Assembly: GCF_024628805.1 (NCBI RefSeq)
Contig: NZ_CP102382.1
Coordinates: 868,001-932,000 of the forward strand
Reading direction: 5' to 3'
From: Paenimyroides aestuarii
GTDB lineage: Bacteria; Bacteroidota; Bacteroidia; Flavobacteriales; Flavobacteriaceae
Length of the DNA stretch: 64,000 nucleotides
The translations under genes were made by a program, and so were the position numbers. Below the pieces are notes generated by a model. That model made no database searches. It had not been told where the DNA came from and saw only the letters and a list, made by a program, of their open reading frames with translations. Below are positions 19,339-26,882 of this stretch, piece after piece. Each line of letters starts with the position of its first letter. Within the stretch, counting starts at the first letter, position 1.

Positions 19339-20595
19339 TTAGTCGTTGTTTTCTAAGTGTAAATACCCTACTTTTTTAACCCATTGGCTTTCTCCATCGC
19401 GGTCGAATAAATATTCCACTACATAATAGTAGGTTCCGCTTGGGAGTTTTTCGCCTTCGTTTACAATGGCATTGCCTTGTGCATAGCCGCGGAACACGTT
19501 GCCGTTGCTGTCGTAGCTATGGGTTTCATATACTTTTCTTCCCCAACGGTTGTAAATGGTTACGTGGTTGTTTGGAAATTGGTTGATATTATCGATAATG
19601 AAGTAATCGTTCATGCCGTCGCCATCGGGTGTTACCCCATTGTAGATTACTACTTCACCTGGGTTGATCAGTGCTTCTTTGATGGTTCCAAGGGTAAATA
19701 TTCCAAAGCCATCTACATTTACAGGTGTGCTTACGGTTTGCTCGCCATAGTTTACCACACCGCCTTCATCTACCCACAATTTTTGGGTTTCGTCCCAACG
19801 TACCACGTGCAGCAACTCGGGATTTGCTGTTAACCATGCTGGGGTGGTGCGTGTATCCCATGAGAGGGTTACAACCACCGAATTATCGGTGTTTACGCTT
19901 TGGTTGATGATCCAATATTCTTGGTCGTCAATGGCTTTTATGACTCCGGTGCGGCTGGCATGCGGGTATTTGCTGTTGGAATTTTCCAATAGGTATTCGC
20001 CCGTGTAGATTTCTGCTTCTTGAACGGGTGCTGATATGCCTGCAAAACGGTAATAACCTCCATCGCCAATAGGGTATTTAAACCCTTCGTTGCCCCGTTT
20101 GGTGACTTCGCCGTTTACGTGGCTGCGGTCGGAAGTATTGATGTGGTTCGCACCTTTTAAGAAGACAAATGCACCGCCATTGGCTTTATCCATCAACACC
20201 ACTCCGTTTAAAAGATTCACGGTGCCGGCATTGGCAATGTCATTGGTTAAATGAAAACTGTGTTCTGCCCCGCTTTTGTTGAACAATACATCGTAAAAGC
20301 TACTGGGTGAGCTTCCTGAAATCTGTTGCATACCCGGCATTAAGCCTTCAAATACCACATAGCCCGTGCGGCTGTTGGTTGTGTAACTGAACAAACCTTC
20401 GTTTTGGTAATCGCCGTAGAAATAAAAATCGCCGTCGTTTAAAACATCGCCCGTTGATTCGTTCTTGAAATCAAAGTAGGTAGATACTTCCGTGCCCGGC
20501 TCTACTTTTAAAACGCCCTCGTTTACTGTTAATTCTGTTTGGGAGAAACTTAATTGCCCAAAAAATATAAAAAAGAAAAAATAGTTTTTTATCAT
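19339..20595 (-). CDS. T9SS type B sorting domain (gliding motility-associated C-terminal) protein
   Basis: 418 aa. Signal peptide (about 1-18, …QLSFS|QTE). The N-terminal beta-rich domain (about 20-310) starts with TELTVNEGVLKVEPG. The last ~90 residues are a type B CTD: NGVTPDGDGMNDYFIIDNI, then IYNRWGRKVYE and LPSGTYYYVVEY, the classic gliding-associated motif that directs secretion across the outer membrane by T9SS. First gene of the cluster and immediately upstream of the PorP/SprF-like gene. Probably the main cell-surface cargo or the anchor for the fibres encoded downstream. The start MIKNYFFFF is short but gives a good signal peptide. Confidence 0.9.
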   Translation of the reverse strand: MIKNYFFFFIFFGQLSFSQTELTVNEGVLKVEPGTEVSTYFDFKNESTGDVLNDGDFYFYGDYQNEGLFSYTTNSRTGYVVFEGLMPGMQQISGSSPSSFYDVLFNKSGAEHSFHLTNDIANAGTVNLLNGVVLMDKANGGAFVFLKGANHINTSDRSHVNGEVTKRGNEGFKYPIGDGGYYRFAGISAPVQEAEIYTGEYLLENSNSKYPHASRTGVIKAIDDQEYWIINQSVNTDNSVVVTLSWDTRTTPAWLTANPELLHVVRWDETQKLWVDEGGVVNYGEQTVSTPVNVDGFGIFTLGTIKEALINPGEVVIYNGVTPDGDGMNDYFIIDNINQFPNNHVTIYNRWGRKVYETHSYDSNGNVFRGYAQGNAIVNEGEKLPSGTYYYVVEYLFDRDGESQWVKKVGYLHLENND

Positions 20596-20920
20596 GTTGT
20601 TATTTTTAAGGTCCTCTAAAGTTGCATTTTAAATACCCGAATTTGCAGACTTTGAGTGTATTGACCTTTTGAATTTCATATCGACTGCGAATTTAGGTAT
20701 AATTCTATTAATCAACACAATAAATCAGGTAGTTAGTAGGTAGTATTTATGTTAATTCTTTACTACTCAATGGGTAGTAGTAAACACAAATTGTTCAAAA
20801 TCAGTATTTTATCGAAAAAAATTAAAAAAACGACAGTAAGGGCGGTTTAAAAAGTTAAATAAAAAACTATATAGTGAAATAAATCAATAATTTTCTATTT
20901 TTGTGCTACAACCTAATCTA
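20596..20920. promoter_or_regulatory. Divergent regulatory region with repeated GGTAGT motifs
   Basis: This gene-free stretch separates the surface cluster (minus) from its likely regulator (plus). It holds direct repeats AGGTAGT at 20727-20733 and 20738-20744 (11 bp, one helix turn, apart). A further GGTAGT at 20773-20778 forms part of a 9-bp inverted repeat TTTACTACT/AGTAGTAAA (20759-20767 and 20776-20784). These are plausible operator sites for the divergent LuxR-type protein. The rest is AT-rich, with nothing else recognised. Confidence 0.5.
20896..20903 (+). promoter_or_regulatory. -7 promoter element of the TPR-LuxR regulator gene
   Basis: TATTTTTG fits TAnnTTTG exactly, 18 bp before the ATG at 20921. 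It leaves a leader of roughly 10 nt and rules out the in-frame GTG at 20903 as the start. Confidence 0.55.
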
Positions 20921-22171
20921 ATGAAAAACTTAATAACATGTATTCTTTTGTTGTTAAGCAGTCTTATCTATGCCCATAAAATTCCGATAGACTCGCTTAA
21001 AAAGCAAATTATCTACTATAATCAGCATGAAGATTATGAGCTGTCCATTCAATCTTTATCTCATTATCTGTCAGAGAAAAATTTAACTTCTGAAGAAAAA
21101 TTTACTGCGTATTTACTTAAATCAACTATTTACAAAAAACTATTTAAGTATGAACACGCTTTGCATCATCTTAATTTAGCATTGAAAGAGGCAGAAAAAG
21201 ATAGCAAACTACAAAGCAGATTACAAGAGGTGAAGGCTGAAAAATCGTTTGTATTTTTTGATATGCAGCAATTTGATAAGGCAAAGGAAGTGATGCGTGA
21301 TTTAAAAAAGAATGATTATGCAGGCTTGACTAAAAAACAGCAACTTTTTTTGAAGACCCAAGAGGGTTATTTTTTCTTGATGGATAAAAATTATAAAGCT
21401 TCAGAAGAAAAACTAAACGAAGCTTTGAAAATTGCAGAGGTTTATCACCCGGAAGAATTGCCTATTGTTTACGGAAAGTTTATTGAACTGTACCACTTCA
21501 CTAAACAAACCGACAAGAGAGATGCTATTTACAACAAAGCTTTATTGATTGCTAAAAAACTTGGAAATATCAAGTATGAATTTTATCTGCATGAAATCAT
21601 GAAAAGGGTTTTTAGCACGAATAAAGATTATGAAAAAGCGGTTTATTATCAAAAAAAATGCGACTCGGTATATGCTGTTTACAATGCCAACAATGTGGGG
21701 AGCAAAATTGAAATTTTAGAACAACAGCTGAAAGATAAAGAATATCATTTGGAACTAGAGAAAAAGCAGAAAATTCAAATTTTGCTTCTCTCCATAGCTA
21801 TTATCCTATTTTTGGTGGTTTTTATTTTGATACAATTGTATCGATCCAACAAACAAAAAAACGCTTTAATTGTGGAAGAAAACCAGCGCTTTTCTGAAAA
21901 AATTGACCATCTAACCGAACTAGCTAATAAAGCAGGCGACCATAAAATTGATCTTAATTCTTTTAATTTTACCGAACGCCAATTAGAGATTATTGATTTG
22001 GTACAAAAAGGAAAAAACAACAAAGAAATTGCAGCGGCACTGTTCATCTCTGAAAACACTGTAAAGTATCATTTAAAAGCTATTTACACGATTTTAAATA
22101 TTAAACAACGGAACGAATTAATGATATTATACCGCACAAAAAATGAGCTTCCGCCTGATAGCGAACATTAA
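20921..22171 (+). CDS. Membrane-anchored TPR protein with C-terminal LuxR-type HTH
   Basis: 416 aa from ATG 20921. Layout: signal or anchor segment (1-20, MKNLITCILLLLSSLIYA), TPR-type helical repeats (about 25-265), one strong membrane helix (about 280-303, LLLSIAIILFLVVFILIQLY), a short coiled segment, then a GerE/LuxR HTH (about 345-405: FTERQLEIIDLVQKGKNNKE … ISENTVKYHLKAIY). There is no receiver domain. The arrangement puts TPRs in the periplasm and the DNA-binding domain in the cytosol, so it would be a one-component transmembrane regulator. It is divergent from the surface-protein cluster, the most likely target. The longer GTG start would overlap the promoter. Confidence 0.85.
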   Translation: MKNLITCILLLLSSLIYAHKIPIDSLKKQIIYYNQHEDYELSIQSLSHYLSEKNLTSEEKFTAYLLKSTIYKKLFKYEHALHHLNLALKEAEKDSKLQSRLQEVKAEKSFVFFDMQQFDKAKEVMRDLKKNDYAGLTKKQQLFLKTQEGYFFLMDKNYKASEEKLNEALKIAEVYHPEELPIVYGKFIELYHFTKQTDKRDAIYNKALLIAKKLGNIKYEFYLHEIMKRVFSTNKDYEKAVYYQKKCDSVYAVYNANNVGSKIEILEQQLKDKEYHLELEKKQKIQILLLSIAIILFLVVFILIQLYRSNKQKNALIVEENQRFSEKIDHLTELANKAGDHKIDLNSFNFTERQLEIIDLVQKGKNNKEIAAALFISENTVKYHLKAIYTILNIKQRNELMILYRTKNELPPDSEH

Positions 22172-22176
22172 TTTAC

Positions 22177-22211
22177 AAAAAAAGACTTCCTTTTTAGAAG
22201 TCTTTTTTTTG
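22177..22211. terminator. Bidirectional terminator between the regulator gene and sufD
   Basis: Stem AAAAAGACTTC/GAAGTCTTTTT with a short T-rich loop, flanked by an A run and T8. It separates two convergent genes that end at 22171 and 22218. Confidence 0.8.
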
Positions 22212-22217
22212 TTTATA

Positions 22218-23531
22218 TTAGATATCAAACCCAATGTTTACTCCTAATTTCATGGAGATGAGTTTTTGCAATTTTAATTGTAAATCGGGAATGGCTACTG
22301 ATGATAAAACCTCATCGGTAAAGGCATACATCAACAGTGCTTTGGCTTCTTTCTTAGGAATACCGCGCTGTTGCATGTAGAACATCGCTGATTCATCTAA
22401 CTGACCAATGGTACAGCCGTGTGAACATTTTACATCATCGGCAAAAATTTCTAATTGCGGCTTGGTGTTCAACGTAGCTTTATCTGTCAATAAAATATTA
22501 TTGTTTTGTTGAAAAGCATCGGTTTTCTGAGCAATTTTATCTACATAAATTTTCCCGTTGAAAACCCCAGTAGCACGCTCGTCAAAAATACCTTTATAGT
22601 TTTGGTGCGATTCACAATTTGGCTGTTCGTGATTCACTAGTGTATAATGATCTACGTGCTGCTTATCGCCAATAATGGTGATTCCTTTTAAAGTAGAATC
22701 GATGCGTTCGCCTTTTTGATAAAAATTCAAATTGTTTCGGGTGATGTTTCCTCCAAACGAAAACGTATGCACCGACACGCGGCTTTCTTGCTTTTGTTCG
22801 ATATAGGTGTTGTCAACCAAATTTGCAGTTTGCACGTCGTTTTGAACTTTGTAATAATCAACAATAGCACGCTTTGCCGCATAAATTTCGGTTACGCTGT
22901 TGGTGAACATAGCCACATCTGTCAACGATTGATGGCGCTCCGTTATCTGTACATGTGCATTTTCGCCCACAATTACCAAATTTCTTGGTTGCACAAAATT
23001 GGAAGAACTGCCGGTGGTGAAATACAAAATTTCGATAGGTTTTTGAACCACTTTCGATTTTGGAATATTGATATACGCACCTTCATAGGCGTAAGCAGTA
23101 TTCAAATTGGTTAAACTGTCTTCTTTGTTTACCGCTTGATTAAAATAGGTATCGATTACCATTTTATATTTAGGCTTTGTGAGCGCCGACGACATTAAGC
23201 ACACATCAATTCCATCGTGTGTGGTTGAGGATAAATGCGAGGAAAAAACACCGTTTATGAACACTACTTTATAGGTATCTACATCGTTCAAAAAGTATTT
23301 TTTTACATCCTTCCACTCAACAGCGCTGTCGTTTTTAGGAAGAATATTGAAATCGTTTGCTAAAATTGCATTTAGCGATGTGTATTTCCAAGCTTCTTCT
23401 TTTTTTGTGGGAAATCCTTTATTTTCGAACACTTTCAAAGCATCTGTACGCACATTGTGCAAGGTGGAATTGATATCTACCTTTTGTTCAAATGCTAAAA
23501 ATGATGATAGTACTTTTTCTTTTAAATCCAT
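22218..23531 (-). CDS. sufD: Fe-S cluster assembly protein SufD
   Basis: 437 aa. SufD pairs with SufB and the ATPase SufC to form the SufBC2D scaffold that builds iron-sulfur clusters in the cytosol. The C-terminal beta-helix and helical end are recognisable: HNYKGIFDERATGVFNGKIYV-type text (about residues 310-335), LEIFADDVKCSHG (about 365-377) and QQRGIPKKEAKALLMYAF near 390-407, all paralogous to SufB. It is the last gene of the suf run. sufS and sufE, often downstream, are not in the window. Confidence 0.94.
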   Translation of the reverse strand: MDLKEKVLSSFLAFEQKVDINSTLHNVRTDALKVFENKGFPTKKEEAWKYTSLNAILANDFNILPKNDSAVEWKDVKKYFLNDVDTYKVVFINGVFSSHLSSTTHDGIDVCLMSSALTKPKYKMVIDTYFNQAVNKEDSLTNLNTAYAYEGAYINIPKSKVVQKPIEILYFTTGSSSNFVQPRNLVIVGENAHVQITERHQSLTDVAMFTNSVTEIYAAKRAIVDYYKVQNDVQTANLVDNTYIEQKQESRVSVHTFSFGGNITRNNLNFYQKGERIDSTLKGITIIGDKQHVDHYTLVNHEQPNCESHQNYKGIFDERATGVFNGKIYVDKIAQKTDAFQQNNNILLTDKATLNTKPQLEIFADDVKCSHGCTIGQLDESAMFYMQQRGIPKKEAKALLMYAFTDEVLSSVAIPDLQLKLQKLISMKLGVNIGFDI

Positions 23532-23540
23532 TATTTGTTT

Positions 23541-23616
23541 TGTTTAACGTTTAAAGTTTGGTTTGTTTAAAGTTGGAAAATGAACCTTAAACGTGAAACC
23601 TTAAACTATTTAAACT
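23541..23616. repeat. GTTTAAGGTTT-type imperfect inverted repeat, sufC-sufD gap
   Basis: The gap between sufC and sufD is filled with degenerate GTTTAAMGTTT units on one side (GTTTAACGTTTAAAGTTT) and their complement (AACCTTAAACGTGAAACC) on the other, able to fold into a long imperfect hairpin. The same unit fills the sufA-sufB gap at 26312-26376. Confidence 0.6.
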
Positions 23617-23619
23617 ATA

Positions 23620-24357
23620 TTATTTCAACCAATCGTATCCTTTTTGTTCTAGTTCAAGTGCTAATTCTTTACCACCTGTTTTAACGATTTTTCCATCGTG
23701 CAAAACGTGTACAAAATCAGGAACTATATAATCTAACAAACGTTGGTAGTGTGTAATGACAACTACTGCGTTGTTTGCATTTTTCAGTTTGTTTACACCG
23801 TTTGAAACAATTCGTAAAGCATCGATATCCAAACCTGAATCTGTTTCATCTAAAATCGCAATTTTAGGATTCAACATGGCCATTTGAAAAATCTCGTTAC
23901 GTTTTTTTTCTCCACCCGAAAAACCTTCATTTAGGGAGCGAGATAAGAATTTACGGTCGATTTCTAACAACTCAGCTTTTTCTTTAATCAATTTCAACAT
24001 TTCGTTTGCAGGCATGTCTTCTAAACCATTTGCCTTACGTGTTTCATTGATTGCAGTTTTCATAAAGTTGGTTACCGAAACACCTGGAATTTCAACGGGA
24101 TATTGAAATGATAAGAAAATACCTTTATGAGCACGCTCTTCCGGTGCTAAATCTGCCAAATCTTCCCCATCTAAAATAATTTCGCCTTCGGTAACTTCAA
24201 AGTTTTCATTACCTGCAATTACAGACGATAAGGTTGATTTACCTGCGCCGTTTGGTCCCATGATGGCATGCACCTCACCTGCTTTTACTTCTAGGTTAAT
24301 TCCTTTTAATATTTCTTTGTCTTCTACCGAAGCGTGTAAATTTTTAATTTGTAACAT
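23620..24357 (-). CDS. sufC: Fe-S cluster assembly ATPase SufC
   Basis: 245 aa ABC-type ATPase. Walker A GPNGAGKST at 34-42, Q-loop in LSFQYP (about 82-87), ABC signature SGGEKKR (147-153), Walker B AILDE (167-171), D-loop SGLD and the switch histidine in VVITHYQRL. It drives conformational changes of the SufB/SufD scaffold. It lies 13 bp downstream of a toxin gene that splits the normally adjacent sufB and sufC. Confidence 0.96.
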   Translation of the reverse strand: MLQIKNLHASVEDKEILKGINLEVKAGEVHAIMGPNGAGKSTLSSVIAGNENFEVTEGEIILDGEDLADLAPEERAHKGIFLSFQYPVEIPGVSVTNFMKTAINETRKANGLEDMPANEMLKLIKEKAELLEIDRKFLSRSLNEGFSGGEKKRNEIFQMAMLNPKIAILDETDSGLDIDALRIVSNGVNKLKNANNAVVVITHYQRLLDYIVPDFVHVLHDGKIVKTGGKELALELEQKGYDWLK

Positions 24358-24370
24358 TTGATTGTTTTAT

Positions 24371-24643
24371 TTATTCGTAATGACCTTTTAATGAAATGAT
24401 ATTTAATATTTCAATTGTATTTTCATCAACAATTTCATAAACCAAACGGTGTTGTTGATTTATTCTTCTTGACCAAACTCCAGAAAGACTGTGTTTTAGT
24501 TGTTCAGGTTTTCCTATTCCTTCAAATGGATTGTCTTGAATTGCTCTCAATAATTCAGAAATCTTTTTAAGAATCGGTTTATTTCCAGATTTTGACCAAA
24601 ATTCTAAATCCCTTTTGGCTTTGCTTGAAAATATCATTTCCAT
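24371..24643 (-). CDS. YoeB/Txe-family toxin (RelE superfamily)
   Basis: 90 aa, the typical size. YoeB-type toxins are ribosome-dependent endoribonucleases. Family marks are the N-terminal FSSKAKRDLEFWSK, the central GIGKPEQLKHSLSGVWSRRI (about 42-61) and QQHRLVYEI, and the C-terminal end LKGHYE with the catalytic-type His-Tyr pair. It overlaps the start of its antitoxin partner's 3' end by 10 bp (24634-24643). Unusually it sits inside the suf operon, between sufB and sufC, with only 13 bp to sufC. Confidence 0.9.
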   Translation of the reverse strand: MEMIFSSKAKRDLEFWSKSGNKPILKKISELLRAIQDNPFEGIGKPEQLKHSLSGVWSRRINQQHRLVYEIVDENTIEILNIISLKGHYE

Positions 24644-24840
24644 AACTTATCAATATCTTCCAAAGTCATCTTTATACCTTTCCCTTGTTTTAATTCTTCT
24701 CTTGCTTCCAAAATTTCTTTTACAAATTCAGGATTGTACGGTTTCTCTTTTCTTTCAACAATTTCAAAACCAAGTGATTTTGCCAATGATTTTAATACTG
24801 GAAAATCTTTCTTCTTTACATTTTTTAAAATAAGATCCAT
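24634..24840 (-). CDS. DUF2683-type antitoxin
   Basis: 68 aa, acidic/basic mixed helix-rich protein, MDLILKNVKKKDFPVLKSLA then LGFEIVE, then a C-terminal part (PEFVKEILEAREELKQGKGI) of the kind that wraps around RelE-type toxins. I recognise the DUF2683 family, commonly encoded before YoeB-like toxins. It is 14 bp after the sufB stop and overlaps the toxin gene by 10 bp. Whether it also autoregulates a promoter inside the suf operon cannot be seen. Confidence 0.75.
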   Translation of the reverse strand: MDLILKNVKKKDFPVLKSLAKSLGFEIVERKEKPYNPEFVKEILEAREELKQGKGIKMTLEDIDKLWK

Positions 24841-24854
24841 AACTTTTAATTTTA

Positions 24855-26303
24855 TTATCCCACCGATCCTTCTAACGAAATCTCTAATAGTTTTTTGGCT
24901 TCTACTGCAAATTCCATTGGTAATTTATCTAAAACCTCGCGTGAAAATCCATTTACGATTAAAGCAATTGCTGTTTCGGTTGGAATTCCTCTTTGGTTGC
25001 AATAAAAAATTTGATCTTCACCAATTTTACTAGTGGTAGCTTCGTGCTCTAACTTGGCTGTTGCATTTTTCGATTCGATATAAGGAAAAGTATGTGCACC
25101 ACACTCATTCCCCATTAACAACGAATCGCATTGCGAAAAGTTACGCGCGTTTTCTGCTCGCGAACCAATTTGCACCAATCCACGGTATGAATTTTGGGAT
25201 TTTCCTGCCGAAATTCCTTTGGAAATAATGGTTGACTTGGTGTTTTTTCCTAAATGAATCATTTTGGTGCCGGTATCAGCCTGCTGGAAATTATTGGTTA
25301 CGGCAATTGAATAAAACTCGCCCACCGAATTATCGCCTTTTAAGATGCATGATGGATATTTCCATGTAACTGCCGATCCGGTTTCCACTTGCGTCCAAGA
25401 AATTTTCGCATTTTTCTCGGCCAATCCTCTTTTTGTTACAAAATTGAACACACCGCCTTTACCTTCTTTATCGCCCGGAAACCAGTTTTGAACGGTTGAA
25501 TATTTAATTTCGGCATCGCTCATTGCTATTAATTCTACAACAGCTGCGTGTAATTGATTTTCATCACGACTCGGAGCGGTACATCCTTCTAAATAAGAAA
25601 CATACGAGCTTTCATCGGCAATTAACAACGTGCGTTCAAACTGTCCTGTTCCGGCTTGATTGATACGGAAATAGGTGGATAATTCCATTGGACAGCGCAC
25701 ACCTTTTGGTATGTAACAGAACGATCCGTCTGAAAAAACAGCCGAATTTAATGCTGCATAAAAATTATCGCTTTTTGGCACAACCGTTCCAAGGTATTTT
25801 TTTACCAACTCTGGGTGCTCTTTTATGGCTTCGGAAATGGAACAGAAAATAATTCCTTTCTCGTTCAAAGTTTCTTTAAAAGTAGTTGCCACCGAAACCG
25901 AATCAACCACAATGTCCATTGCAATGTTGTTCATTCGCTTTTGCTCTTCGATAGAAATCCCCAATTTTTTGTACATAGCCAAAAGTTCCGGATCTACATC
26001 GTCTAGCGTTTTATTTGGATCTACTTTTTTTGGTGCCGAATAGTATGAAATTGCTTGAAAATCGGGTTTTCCGTAAGTTACATTTGCCCATTCGGGTTCG
26101 GTCATTTCTTGCCAAATTCTAAAAGCATCTAAACGCCACTCAGTCATCCATTCCGGCTCTTCTTTTTTCATAGAAATTGCCCGAATGATATCTTCATTTA
26201 GCCCCACAGGAAAGGTTTCAGATTCTAAATTGGTATAAAATCCGTATTCGTATTCCTTTGTTTCTAATTCTTTTTTTAATTCTTCTTCTGTGTATTTGCT
26301 CAT
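24855..26303 (-). CDS. sufB: Fe-S cluster assembly protein SufB
   Basis: 482 aa, the usual length. Main scaffold subunit of SufBC2D. Recognisable segments: [20 protein letters not shown] (about 196-215), [22 protein letters not shown] (about 224-245), and the C-terminal [18 protein letters not shown] (about 395-412) and [19 protein letters not shown]. Cytosolic. It follows the A-type carrier gene with an 88-bp gap filled by a GTTTAAGG-type repeat, and it precedes the inserted toxin-antitoxin pair. Confidence 0.96.
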   Translation of the reverse strand: MSKYTEEELKKELETKEYEYGFYTNLESETFPVGLNEDIIRAISMKKEEPEWMTEWRLDAFRIWQEMTEPEWANVTYGKPDFQAISYYSAPKKVDPNKTLDDVDPELLAMYKKLGISIEEQKRMNNIAMDIVVDSVSVATTFKETLNEKGIIFCSISEAIKEHPELVKKYLGTVVPKSDNFYAALNSAVFSDGSFCYIPKGVRCPMELSTYFRINQAGTGQFERTLLIADESSYVSYLEGCTAPSRDENQLHAAVVELIAMSDAEIKYSTVQNWFPGDKEGKGGVFNFVTKRGLAEKNAKISWTQVETGSAVTWKYPSCILKGDNSVGEFYSIAVTNNFQQADTGTKMIHLGKNTKSTIISKGISAGKSQNSYRGLVQIGSRAENARNFSQCDSLLMGNECGAHTFPYIESKNATAKLEHEATTSKIGEDQIFYCNQRGIPTETAIALIVNGFSREVLDKLPMEFAVEAKKLLEISLEGSVG

Positions 26304-26311
26304 AATAAGTT

Positions 26312-26376
26312 TTAAGTTGTAGTTTAAAGTTTAAGGTTTAAAGTTTTTGAACGTTAAACTTGAAACCTGAAACTAA
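26312..26376. repeat. GTTTAAGGTTT-type imperfect inverted repeat, sufA-sufB gap
   Basis: Left arm AGTTTAAGGTTTAAAGTTT and right arm AAACTTGAAACCTGAAACT are complementary except for two positions. The composition and unit match the element at 23541-23616. It contains no promoter I can recognise. Confidence 0.6.
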
Positions 26377-26391
26377 AAAAACTATACATTT

Positions 26392-26721
26392 TTAAAGCGA
26401 AAAACTCTCTCCACAACCACATGTTCTGGCTGCATTTGGGTTGTTAAATACAAACCCTTTTCCGTTTAATCCACCTGAATATTCTAACGTGGTACCAACT
26501 AAATACAGAAAGCTTTTTTTATCAACAGCGATTTTTACGCCGTTATCTTCAAAAATTTTATCGTTTTCTAAAGCATTTTGGTCAAACTTCAATTCGTATT
26601 CTAATCCAGAGCAACCGCCGCTTTTCACTCCTACACGAATGAAGGCTGTTTCGGGGTTTAATCCGTCATCTTCCATCAACATTTTAGCTCGTTTTGCAGC
26701 CGATTCTGACACTTTTATCAT
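26392..26721 (-). CDS. A-type Fe-S cluster carrier (HesB/IscA/SufA family)
   Basis: 109 aa. A-type carriers hold and pass Fe-S clusters through three cysteines, here C37 (SGGCSG), C101 and C103 (CGCGESF). Full length, with the family opening IKVSESAAKRAK. First gene of the suf run; a consensus promoter element lies 30 bp upstream (26751-26758). SufA, IscA and ErpA cannot be told apart by sequence alone, but its place in the suf operon favours a SufA role. Confidence 0.93.
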   Translation of the reverse strand: MIKVSESAAKRAKMLMEDDGLNPETAFIRVGVKSGGCSGLEYELKFDQNALENDKIFEDNGVKIAVDKKSFLYLVGTTLEYSGGLNGKGFVFNNPNAARTCGCGESFSL

Positions 26722-26750
26722 GACTTTCGGGTTTTAAATTTTACTAATTG

Positions 26751-26758
26751 CAAAGATA
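26751..26758 (-). promoter_or_regulatory. -7 promoter element of the suf operon
   Basis: On the minus strand this reads TATCTTTG, an exact match to TAnnTTTG, 30 bp before the ATG at 26721. No clear -33 element at ideal spacing. Confidence 0.5.
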
Positions 26759-26830
26759 GGTACAAAATATGATTTTTATCATATTAATAACAATATTATA
26801 ACTTATACTGCTATAAATTGAATTGATACA

Positions 26831-26861
26831 AAAAACCACTTCATAAATTGGAAGTGGTTTT
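26831..26861 (-). terminator. Terminator after the M1 peptidase gene
   Basis: Stem AAAACCACTTC/GAAGTGGTTTT (11 bp), loop ATAAATTG, followed on the minus strand by T6. Lies 22 bp after the stop at 26883. Confidence 0.8.
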
Positions 26862-26882
26862 GCGGTTTAATATTTAGAATCG

